A DNA stretch of 64,000 bases from Methanolobus psychrophilus R15 (lineage in GTDB: Archaea > Halobacteriota > Methanosarcinia > Methanosarcinales > Methanosarcinaceae), in NCBI GenBank assembly GCA_000306725.1, contig CP003083.1, positions 1,240,001 through 1,304,000 of the forward strand, in the 5' to 3' direction. The position numbers were made by a program, and so were the translations under genes. The notes under the pieces are model-generated. The model did no database searches. It saw only the letters and a program-made list of their open reading frames with translations, and had not been told where the DNA came from. This document shows, piece after piece, positions 33,920 to 45,100 of the stretch (position 1 is its first letter; each line of letters begins with the position of its first letter).

Positions 33920-34840
33920 ATGCAGGATATGAGAAAAACCATTGAAAGGATCAATGAACTAAAGCATATGCACAATGCTGTCATCCTTGCCCATAATTAT
34001 GAAAGGGGTGAAATCCAGGATGTAGCTGATTTTACAGGCGATTCCCTTGGCCTCAGCCAGCAGGCAGTGCAGCAGAAGGCAGATGTAATCGTATTTTGCG
34101 GAGTGCATTTCATGGCAGAGAGCGCTGCCATCCTGAGCCCGCACAAAACCGTTCTGCTGCCAGAGCTCCATGCGGGATGTCCTATGGCATCAATGGTGAC
34201 TGCCAGCGCTCTGCGTGAGGAAAAGAAGAAGTATCCTGAAGCTGCTGTTGTCTGTTATGTCAATTCCACTGCAGAGGTCAAGGCTGAAAGCGATATCTGC
34301 TGCACTTCAGCAAATGCTATCGAGGTCGTCAACTCCCTTGATGAGGAAGAAGTACTCTTTGTTCCCGACAGGAACCTTGCAGATTATGTGGCAAGGAACA
34401 CTGATAAAAGAATAATCGCGTGGAATGGACACTGTCCGACACATAACCAGATACTTGTGAGCGATATGATAAAGGCCAGGAAAGCGCATCCTTACGCAGA
34501 AGTGCTTGCACACCCGGAATGTCGCAGAGAGGTCCTTGACCTGTCCGATAAGATATACAGTACCACAGGAATGCTGGATCACGCCGGCAGATCAGCAGCT
34601 AAGGAGTTTATTATTGCAACTGAAAAAGGCATCCTTCACAAACTGGAAAAGGATAATCCTGACAAGAAATTCTATAGTGCATCTGAGTTCGCTGTATGTC
34701 CCGATATGAAGGCCATAGACCTTGATGCCCTTCTGCTCAGCCTTGAGAAGATGCAGCATGTGATATCTGTTCCGGAAGATGTTAGAATCCGGGCAAAGCG
34801 TGCTCTGGACCGCATGCTTGCAATCAAAAGGAAGAGATAG
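33920..34840 (+). CDS. nadA: Quinolinate synthase
   Basis: An oxygen-sensitive [4Fe-4S] enzyme that condenses iminoaspartate with dihydroxyacetone phosphate. The 306-residue protein has [20 protein letters not shown], the cysteine regions [26 protein letters not shown] and HPECRREV, and typical [10 protein letters not shown] near the end. Three widely spaced cysteines can serve as cluster ligands (about residues 60-65, 170-175 and 265). It follows nadX directly and completes the precursor for NadC, encoded just upstream on the other strand. Confidence 0.96.
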   Translation: MQDMRKTIERINELKHMHNAVILAHNYERGEIQDVADFTGDSLGLSQQAVQQKADVIVFCGVHFMAESAAILSPHKTVLLPELHAGCPMASMVTASALREEKKKYPEAAVVCYVNSTAEVKAESDICCTSANAIEVVNSLDEEEVLFVPDRNLADYVARNTDKRIIAWNGHCPTHNQILVSDMIKARKAHPYAEVLAHPECRREVLDLSDKIYSTTGMLDHAGRSAAKEFIIATEKGILHKLEKDNPDKKFYSASEFAVCPDMKAIDLDALLLSLEKMQHVISVPEDVRIRAKRALDRMLAIKRKR

Positions 34841-34861
34841 ATAGCAGGAGCTTAGCAAAAA

Positions 34862-35713
34862 ATGAAGGCATATCTGGAACTGATGCGTTATGGCAATTGC
34901 ATCATGGCTGCGCTTGCCGCGTCTATAGGAATTTTTATCGCATACAATATACTAGCAGCAAACACTACCGATATTCTTCCATTCCCATTCTGCGAATCTG
35001 CCCTTGTCTTCCTGACTGTTTTTCTGGTAACCGGAGCCGGAAACGCCATCAATGACTATTATGATATAGAGATAGACAGGGTCAACAAACCCAAAAGACC
35101 GATACCTTCTGGCAGGATCAGTACTTCTGCAGCTCTTTATTTTTCACTTGCACTGTTTGCAGCAGGTACCGTCAGTGCATTCATGATTAACGTTCCCTGC
35201 GCAATTATAGCGTCTTTCAACTCCTTGCTCCTGATATATTATGCAAAGATACTCAAACGGACGGCTTTCCTTGGAAACCTGGCTGTAGGTTACCTTACCG
35301 GATCGACCTTCCTCTTCGGAGGCGCAGTTTTTTTTGAAAGCGGCGGCCTTAATAGCGTTTTTGTGCTATTCCTGCTTGCAACCCTTGCAACTGCTGCCAG
35401 AGAGATAGTCAAGGATATTGAGGATATAGACGGCGACATGAAAAATGGCGCACACACTCTTCCAATAGTCATAGGTGCCAGGAAGGCGGCTTATATTGCA
35501 GCGTCCATAGGTCTTGTCGCTGTGCTGGCAAGTCCGCTACCTTACTTGCAGTCCCTTATGAGCACCAGGTATCTTTTCCTCGTAGCCATCGCTGATCTGC
35601 TGTTCGCGATTGCAGTCTATGAGATACTGTTAAAGGATAACCCTGCCGGATCGTCCCGCCTGTTCAAGATGGCAATGGCCTTTGCACTGCTATCCTTCCT
35701 TGCCGGGGCCTGA
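34862..35713 (+). CDS. Digeranylgeranylglyceryl phosphate synthase (UbiA family)
   Basis: A membrane prenyltransferase with about eight helices that adds the second geranylgeranyl chain to geranylgeranylglyceryl phosphate in archaeal membrane lipid synthesis. The two Asp-rich motifs are [20 protein letters not shown] and [18 protein letters not shown], as in archaeal DGGGP synthases, and the N-terminus ([20 protein letters not shown]) is typical. It begins 21 bp after nadA, in the same direction. Assignment within the UbiA family rests on motif pattern and length (283 residues). Confidence 0.88.
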   Translation: MKAYLELMRYGNCIMAALAASIGIFIAYNILAANTTDILPFPFCESALVFLTVFLVTGAGNAINDYYDIEIDRVNKPKRPIPSGRISTSAALYFSLALFAAGTVSAFMINVPCAIIASFNSLLLIYYAKILKRTAFLGNLAVGYLTGSTFLFGGAVFFESGGLNSVFVLFLLATLATAAREIVKDIEDIDGDMKNGAHTLPIVIGARKAAYIAASIGLVAVLASPLPYLQSLMSTRYLFLVAIADLLFAIAVYEILLKDNPAGSSRLFKMAMAFALLSFLAGA

Positions 35714-35732
35714 CTGACATAGCTGGCAAGGT

Positions 35733-36947
35733 TCAGTATAAAGATACCATTCCCCTTGCAAGCTCCATGGTGAACCGCTGAATGTTCTCCAGTTCGGTAT
35801 CTATTACTTCTTTGACTTCTTCCCTGACAGAATCAACAGAACCTTTTTTCATGAGTATCTGGGCTGCTGCGACCTTTGGCTGATCGATAGCGACACCGAT
35901 GTCACTCAAAAGCCACACATACGCCTCCTCCACATCAGGCACACTGGTATATATCCGGTCTGCAATGCGATGTGAGAGTATATTGTATATCTTTCCCACA
36001 TGGCTCACCGGGTTCTTGCCAGCCGCCGCCTCACTGCTTGCCGGGCGATTGAGAGAGATTATACCGTTGACACGATTGCCACGGCCCACCTGCCCGCAAT
36101 CTGCATCCTCGGCTGAAGTCCCTGTAACAGTAGTATAGATACCTTCCAGACCGCGTCCGGGAACGTCAAGGTTGTTCATTTTGAGAGATGTGTTAAGTGA
36201 GACTTTATTCTCTTCCAGATAACCTGATATGTAAGCCTGTATAGCATCCATCAGATCATCTTTCATGCGGAAGTAATGCTCTTCAGATTCTACAAAGCTG
36301 TCTATAAGAGGCATGGATACGGTCATGTCAAAATTCTTGCCCCTCCTGACTCCCATCACCTTTATATCTTCACCTGACTCCGGATATTGTTCCTTGAATG
36401 GGGCAGAGTTAAGATGCTTTTCCGTATCCAGCACCATCCTTTCAGTGAAGGAGAGGGGCGCATATCCTACAGCTGCAGAAGTATCATTGGCTCCCAGGAG
36501 TTCTCCACCCCTCCTGAAGATATCTGTCAGTTCCGAGGAACCTGGTTTTAGTTCCACCTGGTAGTCCACATGTTCAGGTTTGACAAAGCGAAGATTCTCA
36601 TCGAACCAGCTGGTGGCCGTATCGATAGCTATGCCGCATACATCTACCTCCTCTCCTTCTGCCTCAAAGGTAGCGCGGTCCCCGATAACCAGGAGCATGG
36701 GATTCACGACCATCCCGCCTCCAAAGATGCCCGCTACCTCCCCGGCCACTAGCAGGCACTTGTCTGTATTATGGTGGAGTATGGTCCCAAAACGTTCCAG
36801 ATATTCCCCGGACAGGTTCACCGATATCCTGTCCATCACAGCATCGCATATACTGTCGGGATGCCCTTTTCCTTTCCTCTCTACTATCTCCAGGTCCTGC
36901 GCAGCCGCACAGGATGCCCTGAATTCCTCTACTGATATGTTCCTCAT
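35733..36947 (-). CDS. mat: S-adenosylmethionine synthetase, archaeal type
   Basis: The 404-residue protein matches the archaeal methionine adenosyltransferase (COG1812) rather than bacterial MetK: MRNISVEEFRASCAAAQDLE, VERKGKGHPDSICDAVMDRI, the GGG-containing GIFGGGMVVNPMLLVIGDRA, and GRGNRVNGIISLNRPASSEA with KNPVSHVGKIYN. It makes S-adenosylmethionine from ATP and methionine. The gene is monocistronic and convergent with the UbiA-family gene. Confidence 0.96.
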   Translation of the reverse strand: MRNISVEEFRASCAAAQDLEIVERKGKGHPDSICDAVMDRISVNLSGEYLERFGTILHHNTDKCLLVAGEVAGIFGGGMVVNPMLLVIGDRATFEAEGEEVDVCGIAIDTATSWFDENLRFVKPEHVDYQVELKPGSSELTDIFRRGGELLGANDTSAAVGYAPLSFTERMVLDTEKHLNSAPFKEQYPESGEDIKVMGVRRGKNFDMTVSMPLIDSFVESEEHYFRMKDDLMDAIQAYISGYLEENKVSLNTSLKMNNLDVPGRGLEGIYTTVTGTSAEDADCGQVGRGNRVNGIISLNRPASSEAAAGKNPVSHVGKIYNILSHRIADRIYTSVPDVEEAYVWLLSDIGVAIDQPKVAAAQILMKKGSVDSVREEVKEVIDTELENIQRFTMELARGMVSLY

Positions 36948-37044
36948 TTCTTTACCCCCATGTAACCCCTACATGTTTTCCTATTAGCGCGAATGTGGTC
37001 CTGATACAATGGCCGGCGGGCGTATCAGGGTTTCAGGCAAGCGA

Positions 37045-37755
37045 TCATATATCCGATTCCTTATCCCAGGATAGATTTGCTACTGATGCGTGCTCCAGAT
37101 ATTCCTGCAATATCATAGGAAATGTGCTTGCTGGAACAAATCTCACCCCAAGTTCTTCCGCCCATTTCTGTATCCCAAAATCACTTGCCACTACCGCTGC
37201 TTCCAGTTCCCTGGCAAGGATTAGCACGTCAATGTCCGGAGCACTGTCAAGGATGCCATAACGCAGAGCACTGCGATATTTGTTCCTGAACTTACCTATA
37301 TGGACACCGATGACACCCCTCTCGACATCAGCCTCAATATCTTTCTTGTTATCTGCTTTTGTCGGGATGAGCAGGCAATCGGTGGATGACTCCCATATGG
37401 TTTCCTCGGCTATTACCATTCCTTTGTTGATGCGCTCCCTCATGTGCGAGACATATTCATGGAAAACTTTGGATGGGATCTGCACGTTATACCTGTCCGG
37501 AGCCTTTTTCACCAGCCACGTATCGATCTTTGCTATGACATCGGCATCACAGCCATTGTTCTGTGCGAAATCACGCAGCTCATTGTACACGGATGGGAAG
37601 GGCACATAACAACTGATACCAAGCTGCAGGCGTGCAGATGCTATCAATTCCAGCACTTTCCTCATCCCGTCGCACATACCCGCAACATCAAGCTTTTCGC
37701 GGGCCTGCAGATCGGTGAGTGCGGTAGTATCCAGAACAAAACGTTGCCTTAGCAT
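37045..37755 (-). CDS. PIN-domain RNA ligase partner protein
   Basis: About 236 residues from the ATG at 37753-37755. It starts with [13 protein letters not shown], the first acidic site of a PIN nuclease, and later has [20 protein letters not shown], which supplies further acidic residues, then [17 protein letters not shown]. This matches the archaeal PIN proteins named RNA ligase partner, often encoded next to an ATP-dependent RNA ligase. No ligase gene is visible in this window, so the partner must lie elsewhere or the name may not apply. The frame extends 33 residues upstream without support. Confidence 0.8.
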   Translation of the reverse strand: MLRQRFVLDTTALTDLQAREKLDVAGMCDGMRKVLELIASARLQLGISCYVPFPSVYNELRDFAQNNGCDADVIAKIDTWLVKKAPDRYNVQIPSKVFHEYVSHMRERINKGMVIAEETIWESSTDCLLIPTKADNKKDIEADVERGVIGVHIGKFRNKYRSALRYGILDSAPDIDVLILARELEAAVVASDFGIQKWAEELGVRFVPASTFPMILQEYLEHASVANLSWDKESDI

Positions 37756-37933
37756 ATAAACCCCTGAACTATCACAGGTTTTGTTTAAGCTTAACCTGTT
37801 ATTAATAAAGGGAATCCCAGGCTTAAGTATTTTTGGTAGTCCCCGGTAACCCATACATTATAAAGTGGAAGCAGATAACACTAAATATATATACATGTCT
37901 ATTTAAACTACTATTAAAGCTATCAGGGATAAA

Positions 37934-38323
37934 ATGACAAAAGTACTAGTTGTTGAAGATAATCTTATGAATATGGAGCTTGTCACCTTTATTCTGACAG
38001 CCGGAGGCATTGATGTCACACAAGCCTTCGACGGACCTGAAGCACTTGACAAAATAAAGGAAAAAACATTTGACCTGATACTACTCGATATTCAATTACC
38101 TGGAATGGATGGGATTGAAGTCATCCGGAATATAAATATAGATAAGGCAGTCCTGAATACACCGATAGTCGCATTGACAGCTCATGCGATGCAGGGAGAT
38201 GAACAAAAGTTCATCGATGCAGGATGTGTTGGATATATCTCAAAACCGATAGATGTCTCAACCTTTGTAGGAAGAGTAAACTCATACGTAGCAGGCGGAG
38301 GAGCAAAACCTGAAGATACGTAA
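37934..38323 (+). CDS. Single-domain response regulator (CheY-like)
   Basis: A 129-residue receiver with the acidic pair VVEDNLMN, the phosphorylated Asp in LLDIQLPGMDG, Ala/Thr in VALTAHAMQ and Lys in YISKPID. The sequence is nearest to the DivK/hybrid-kinase type of receiver, with the NxMNMEL start. It has no output domain. Its end overlaps the likely start of the hybrid kinase gene by about 14 bases, so it is probably part of the same phosphorelay. Confidence 0.9.
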   Translation: MTKVLVVEDNLMNMELVTFILTAGGIDVTQAFDGPEALDKIKEKTFDLILLDIQLPGMDGIEVIRNINIDKAVLNTPIVALTAHAMQGDEQKFIDAGCVGYISKPIDVSTFVGRVNSYVAGGGAKPEDT

Positions 38324-40929
38324 TAGGACACTTGTAATCCTTGCAACCACCTTCATCTGCCTGTTCGTCTTGCTTGCCGTAACTACAGGATCAATAATAG
38401 AGGATAGTTTTTCCAGCCTTGAAGAGCAGGAAGTTGCAACTAATGTTTTCAGAGCGAAAGCATCTATTGATTCTAAGACAAATCATCTTCTGGCTACGGC
38501 GAAGGATTGGGGCCAATGGTCAGACACCTATGAGTTTATGCAGGGAGACAGCAGTTATATTGATAATAATCTTGATGTCATATCTCTGGCAAACCTGCAG
38601 ATAGATATGATGCTGTTCTATGATATCTCCGGTAATCTTTACTATGCTGCCGGAGTGGATCATCATACCTATGAAGAAAGAGAGATATCAGCAGCTTTTA
38701 TCGACCACGTAAATAAAGAGCATCTTCTTTTCTCAGAACCCTCCCTTCAAAAACAAATCTCAGGAATAATAAGCACTCCTGAAGGACCGATGATGGTAGG
38801 AACAAGTGCCATAACTGCAAGCCCCGGCGAAGAAACTGTTGCAGGCACTATTGTGATCGCAAAATTCCTGGATCCTGAGTTTGTCGAGGAAATGGAGGAA
38901 ATGACCCAGCTATCCATAGATGTGAAAGAAGTTGATGATGAGTTTTCAACTCTGGCTGGAAACACCGCCATCCTGCATGATAACGGACGTTTAAAGATAG
39001 ATACTATAAATAAGGGCACTGTCACCGGCGCCACCATAGTGGACGACATTAACGGCATCCCGGTACTGACCCTGCAGATAGAGATGTCAAGGGATGTTTA
39101 CCTGCAGGGTCAGTCTGCCATGAAGTATGCGCTGTTTGCTATAATTATAATAAATAGGAGTAATTTATGGGCTTGTACTCTTGCTACTGATGGAAAAATT
39201 CGTGCTGGCGCGTCTTACCCTTCTCAGTCGTAACGTAAGCGCGATCACTGAGCAGGGATCGCTTTCTTCCCGTGTGCATATGGACGGAAACGACGAGTTG
39301 CACATGCTTGCAGACGACATAAACTATATGCTGCAAACACTGGAAAATACCGAAACCGAACTCCAGGCGGCTGAGCATGAGAACCAGCAGAAGATGGCGA
39401 CAGTGCTTGCAAACATAATTAGCGGGGTTCTGATCATAGACCCTCAGACAAACACAATAATAGATGTTAACCCTGCGGCAGAGGAGATCATCGGGCTTCC
39501 TAAAGAAGGCATAGTAGGACATGAATGTCACGATTTCATATGCTCTGCAGAGAGAGGAAAATGCCCGATAAGTGATCTTGGGATGAGTATGAACAGGTCA
39601 GAGTGCATGATTCTCAATGGAGAAGGTCAAAAGATATGGATTCTTAAATCGGTAGTACCTGTGACCCTATCAGGAAAGGATTACTTTGTCGAGAGCTTTG
39701 TGGACCTGAGAAAGATAAAGGAAGTTGAAGAGAAACTCATCCAGGCAAGGGTAGCAGCTGAGACTGCAAACCGTGCCAAGAGCGATTTCCTTGCAACCAT
39801 GAGCCATGAGCTGAGAACACCGCTTAACTCTATAATCGGATTTTCTGACCTTATAGCTAGTGGTGGCGTTGGAGAAATATCCGACAGGCAGAAGCGATTC
39901 ATTGAGAACATATCCACAAGCGGGAAGCATTTGCTGGCCCTTATAAATAACGTACTCGACCTGTCGAAGGTAGAAGCAAACAAGATGGAACTGCATTATG
40001 AGACTTTCTCTGCTGCAGACGTATTCTCCGAAGTGAAACAACTCATCTCACCTCTTGCTGCCAAAAAAGGACTTCGGGTAGAATTCATCATAGAAAATGA
40101 CATTACAAACTTATATGCGGATAAGACCAGATTCAAGCAGATACTCTTTAACCTGATCAGTAATGCCATCAAATTCACACCATCAAGTGGCACTGTCACT
40201 ATTTCTGCAAGCCGGAGAGAAGATATAGCAAGGTTCACTGTCACAGATACAGGCATCGGGATATCAGAGGATGGGAAATGCAGACTGTTCCAGCCCTTCA
40301 CACAACTGGACTCTTCAATAAACCGCCAGTACGCAGGAACTGGGCTTGGACTGTCCCTTGTGAAGCAATTCATAGAGATGCACAATGGAAATGTATGGGT
40401 TGCCAGCGAGGTTGGAAAAGGCACAACCTTCACCTTTGAATTGCCCCTGATAAAAGGAGAAGAAAAAAGTAAGTCCGGGAAAGGCTCAGGCATAGAGAAT
40501 GCATTGGACAAGACAAATATTGTGTCTGGAAATATCATGCCGGAAAATTCGATTTGTGAGAAGCCATTGATCCTGGTGGTCGAAGATGATGATAATTCCA
40601 GGGAACTGCTTGAGATAACCCTGGAAAACGAAGGTTACCGTGTGGCATCCGCTTCCTGTGGAACGGAAGCTATCAAGCTTGCCGGGAAATTAAAGCCTCT
40701 CGCGATCACCCTGGACATCATGATGCCCGGTATGGATGGCTGGGACGTCCTCAAACACCTGAAAGAAGAGGAATGGACAAAGGAAATACCCGTGATCATT
40801 ACTTCCATGCTGGATGACAAAGAAATGGGCAAGACATGGGGAGCAGTTGACTATTTTATCAAGCCTGTCGAGAAAGAGGTTCTGATAGCCACGTTGGAAA
40901 AGATCGAAAAGGATGCTTCAAAAAAATAA
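38310..40929 (+). pseudogene. CHASE4 hybrid histidine kinase with a frameshift
   Basis: Two frames make one protein. The first, from about 38310, encodes a helix (LVILATTFICLFVLLAVTTG), a CHASE4 sensor (LATAKDWGQWSDTYEF, about 230 residues) and the start of a second helix. The second, running to 40929, continues with that helix (VIYGLVLLLLMEKF), HAMP, PAS, HisKA (His in TMSHELRTPLNS), HATPase (NLISNAIKF, DTGIGI) and a C-terminal receiver (Asp in TLDIMMPGMDG). The frame changes by one base near 39148-39165, in the A/T-rich run before GGAGTAATTTATGG. The first start is also odd: no ATG, GTG or TTG before the helix, only CTG 38310 eight bases after GGCGGAGG. Confidence 0.75.
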
Positions 40930-41012
40930 TTTGTAAAAATGCATCCAACGTGATGTCGATAAGCCACCCCTTCCTCTGAACTTGCTCTCCTTGAACTTGT
41001 TTGTTACCACAT

Positions 41013-41539
41013 TCAGAGCTCATCCAGATATTCAGCGAGCTTGTGCAGAGATTCGTGCCAACCCTGCTCCATGTTAGCAAGGTCTGTTTCGCTGATGCCT
41101 TCAGTGTTGGGGTAGTTCAGGGTCAACTTCGTCTTATCATCCTGTCCTTTGAATGTCACAATAACAAGCATTTCAAGTGGCCATTCTCCGCTCATCCCAT
41201 AGTAGGAAGCCGGGACAACGTTGCCTTTCTCATCTGCAAAGGAATCCGTGGCTACGATTCTCTCCATGGGCACGATCTCGCGATAAACGCCGGTGCTCCA
41301 GAAGTCCTGGCCCTCGGGTGACCGCATGCAATAGAGATAGAAACCACCTACACGCAAATCGATCCTGCAGAAAGGCGATGTGAAACCTTTGGGTCCCCAC
41401 CATTGCATCACATGCTCAGGTTCTGTCCATGCCCTCCATAAGGACTCACGCGGCGCATTAAAGACGCGCGTGATATGAAGTTCTCCCCTTCAGTGCTCGT
41501 TATAACATCGCTTTTCACTTTGCTTTCATCCATTCCCAT
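41013..41539 (-). pseudogene. AHSA1/SRPBCC-family protein gene with a frameshift
   Basis: The long frame (41013-41411 and beyond) encodes an AHSA1-type ligand-binding fold: MQWWGPKGFTSPFCRIDLRV, GVYREIVPMERIVATDSFAD, and the end GWHESLHKLAEYLDEL. The N-terminal strand LHITRVFNAPRESLWRAW is in the same frame, but the probable start (ATG at 41537-41539 or 41531-41533, MDESKVKSDVITSTEGE) is in another. One base appears to be lost near 41485-41495. With one added base the protein would have about 175 residues, usual for the family. Loss could be real or a sequencing error. Confidence 0.75.
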
Positions 41540-41718
41540 ACCCCTGACTTAAGTAATATTTGTTTATAGTTAAACACTTTTAGTTTGTAACTTAGGAGTT
41601 CTAAAACCAGGGCATATTAGCAGTTATGCCAATTACCAGGAAATCCTATACAGGACTGTAGCATAACACCAGCCTGATTTACGAGAAACGAATCAAAAAT
41701 CAAAAAATGCCGGTGCGT

Positions 41719-41895
41719 TCACGACATTGAAATCGCATCGACAGGGCAAGTATCTACACAATCACCACAATCTACGCATGTGTCCGGATCAACGACGGCA
41801 AGGTCTTTATCATTCATTGAGATCGCTTCCACAGGACATGAATCTACACACGCTCCACACCCGGTACAAAGATCCTTATCGACAATAGCTGGCAT
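41719..41895 (-). CDS. Ferredoxin with two [4Fe-4S] clusters
   Basis: A 58-residue electron carrier with two CxxCxxCxxxCP motifs: CTGCGACVDSCP and CVDCGDCVDTCP, both complete. The start MPAIVDKDLC is typical of clostridial-type ferredoxins in methanogens, and GGAGTG precedes the ATG. The two halves are internally repeated (PVEAISM and PVDAISM). It is monocistronic, with no obvious redox partner next to it. Confidence 0.93.
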   Translation of the reverse strand: MPAIVDKDLCTGCGACVDSCPVEAISMNDKDLAVVDPDTCVDCGDCVDTCPVDAISMS

Positions 41896-42057
41896 CTGAT
41901 TTCACTCCTATATTACCTTTACAAACGGCAATATAATTAGTGTGGGACCCTCGAATAAATACCTGTCGAGTTTAGTTTGAATACAAGTGTTATTTATATT
42001 TTTTCGTAGATAATCATTAAACAGAAGGTACCTGCCCGGTTATTAATAATACTGTAA

Positions 42058-42140
42058 GAAAAATATATATATATATAATGTTTCTAATAATACCTGTAAT
42101 TTACGCTTATTTGCAGAATACTACCTAAAAAAGGGAGGCA
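42058..42140 (+). promoter_or_regulatory. Promoter and RBS of the chemoreceptor gene
   Basis: AAAAATATATATATATATAATG at about 42060-42080 contains a strong TATA-like run, and GGGAGG at 42135-42140 is the ribosome binding site before the ATG at 42143. No gene is seen in 41896-42142. Confidence 0.45.
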
Positions 42141-42142
42141 TC

Positions 42143-45100
42143 ATGAATTTTAAAAAAATGACAATCAACACCAGACTGATCATGTACATTGTGATCAGCG
42201 TTACCATATTAATGTCTGTAAGCACCTACGCAATAGTTGATAAGGTGACTAACCAGAACATAGAACAAGCCTACGAACAGGCCGATAGTGCTGCTCTGGG
42301 TTACGCACACAGATATGATAGTGATATGCGTGCTAACCAACTGATGGGGCAAACAATTGCAAACACTCTTGAAAATTATGAAAGTGCTGACAGAGGAGAG
42401 GTCAATGCTATCCTCCGGAATCTGCTCATAGCAAATCCTGGTATTCTGGCAACCTATGCAGGATTCGAAGCAGATGCCTTTGATGGCAACGATGTAGCTT
42501 TTGCGAATACGCAGGGGCATGATAAAACCGGAAGGTTCATCCCTACATGGAGTGCAACCGATGTCGGCGCAACTCTTGCCCCGCTCGAGGGCTATGACAC
42601 TTATGAGTATTACCAGTTACCAAAATCATTAAAGGAAGATGTCATCCTGGAACCCTACATATATGACGGCAATATAATCGTCAGCTACGTTTCACCTATC
42701 CTCAAAGACGGAGAATTCATAGGAATAGCTGGTGTAGATGTTTCTCTGGACTATATTGACGAAGAGGTTTCCCAGGTGAGCATGTTCGATACAGGCTATG
42801 CGTTCATGATCAGCAATGCAGGCATGTTCATGTCACATCCTACGGAAAAAGCATGGATCGGCACAAAATATCTTTCCGATTTCAATGACCCTGCACTCAA
42901 CAGGATGGCATCGGACATCAGGAACGGAATAGGTGGGCACATACAGGTTGTTGATCCGGCAACAGGTAAGAATGTAGCCATGATATACCAGCCTCTGGAT
43001 ACAGCAGACTTTTCATTCGTACTGACAATCCCTGAAGAGGAGATGTTCGCAGGTGCAATGGATCTGCGGAACCAGTTGATCATCATATCAATAATTGGTA
43101 TCTTTGCCATGGCCGGCATCGCGTACATCATAGCACGCTCCATAACCCGGCCAATAAAGGACATTGTTAATGATTTTGAACAAATATCCACCGCTACCCT
43201 CCAAGGCAAGCTTGATAGAAGGGCGGACACCGATGTAGGTGTTGACTTTGAGGCAATACCCAGAGGTTTTAACGCGGTACTGGATGCCGTGATAAATCCA
43301 TTGAACATGGCTGCCGATTACGTTGACCGTATTGCAAAAGGTGCGATCCCGGAAAAGATCACTGAACAGTACAATGGAGACTTCAACACCATCAAGAACA
43401 ATCTCAACACCTGTATCGATGCAATAAATGCCATGGTTGCTGATGCCAACATGCTTTCCATGGCCTCTGTTGAGGGTAAACTTGATGTCCGTGCGGATGC
43501 ATCCAGGCACCAGGGAGACTACAGGGAAATCATTGAAGGTGTCAACAATACACTTGATGCAGTGATCGGTCCTCTGAACGTGGCTGCGGAATATGTTGAC
43601 AGAATAGCACACGGGGAAATCCCTGACAAGATCACTGATCAGTACAGCGGTGATTTCAATGAGATAAAGAACAATCTCAATCAATGTATCGATGCAATAA
43701 ATGCTATGATTGCTGATACCAATATGCTTTCAAAGGCTGCGGTTGAGGGCAAACTCGCCACCCGTGCGGATGCTTCAAGACATCATGGAGATTACAAGGC
43801 AATTGTGCAAGGTGTCAATGATACTCTGGATGCAGTTATCGACCCGCTGAACGTAGCTGCTGATTATGTTGACCGCATATCCAAGGGTGCAGTCCCGGAA
43901 AAGATCACTGAACAGTACAACGGAGACTTTAACAACATAAAGAATAACCTCAACCAGTGTATAGATGCAATAAATGCGCTTGTTGCCGATGCTAATATGT
44001 TGTCAGAGGCAGCAGTTGAAGGTAAGCTGTCCACCCGTGCTGATGCATCCGGACATCAGGGAGATTATCGCAAGATCGTTGAGGGTGTAAACGATACACT
44101 GGATGCAGTTATCGGTCCGCTTAATGTAGCTGCCGATCACATTGACCGCATTTCGGCTGGTACCATCCCTCCCAAGATCACTGACGAATATAAGGGCGAT
44201 TTCAACAAGATCAAGAATAACCTCAACACCTGCATTGAAGCAATCAATGCATTGGTTGCTGATGCCAATATGCTTTCCAGGGCTGCTGTTGAGGGTAAAC
44301 TTGCTACACGTGCCGATGTCTCCAAACACAAGGGTGATTACAGGGCGATCGTTGAAGGTGTCAACGATACGCTGGATGCAGTCATAGGTCCTCTTAATGT
44401 AGCTGCTGATCACATTGACCGTATCTCGGCCGGTGCGATCCCCCCCAAGATCACTAACGAATATAAGGGAGACTTTAACAAAATAAAGAATAACCTCAAT
44501 ACCTGCATCGGAGCGATTGATGAGCTGGTAGCAGATGCAAATATGCTGGCTCAGGCAGGTATTGAAGGAGAACTGGATACCCGTGCCGATGTTACCAAAC
44601 ATCAGGGAGATTTCCGCAGGATCGTTGAGGGTGTCAACAACTGCCTTGATGCTGTCATAGGTCCTCTGAACGAGACTGCAAGGGTGATCACAGCCTATGC
44701 TGAAGGCGACCTGAGCACAAGGGTGACAATAGACGCAAAAGGGGACTTTAGGCAACTGGGTGATACAGTGGATGGATTTGGTGATACGCTGCAGAGTATC
44801 ATCAACGATTCATGCGAGGTGTTGAATTCCATCTCATCCAACGACCTGACAAGGAAAATAAATGTTCACGGAGTTGGAGACTTTACACAACTCACAGATG
44901 GTGTGGAGAACTGCAGAGTGTCCCTGAATGAGATAGTTGCCCTCGTGAGCGAGAATGCAGAAAGCGTTGCATCTACAGCCGAGCAGATATCTTCCTCCAG
45001 CGAGCAACTCTCAGCCACCAGCGAACAAATCGCCAGCACTGTGACCGAGATATCCAAGGGTACGCAGATGCAGTCTGCCAAAGCTGAAGAGGTTTCAAGG

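Noticed and set aside
37045-37854. Longer start for the PIN protein at 37854
   Set aside because: The extra 33 residues lie outside the family, and the ATG at 37755 begins exactly at the first catalytic strand.
43199-44833. Regular repeats that could suggest a CRISPR-like or satellite array
   Set aside because: The repeats are 273 bp, in frame and encode HAMP units of the chemoreceptor.
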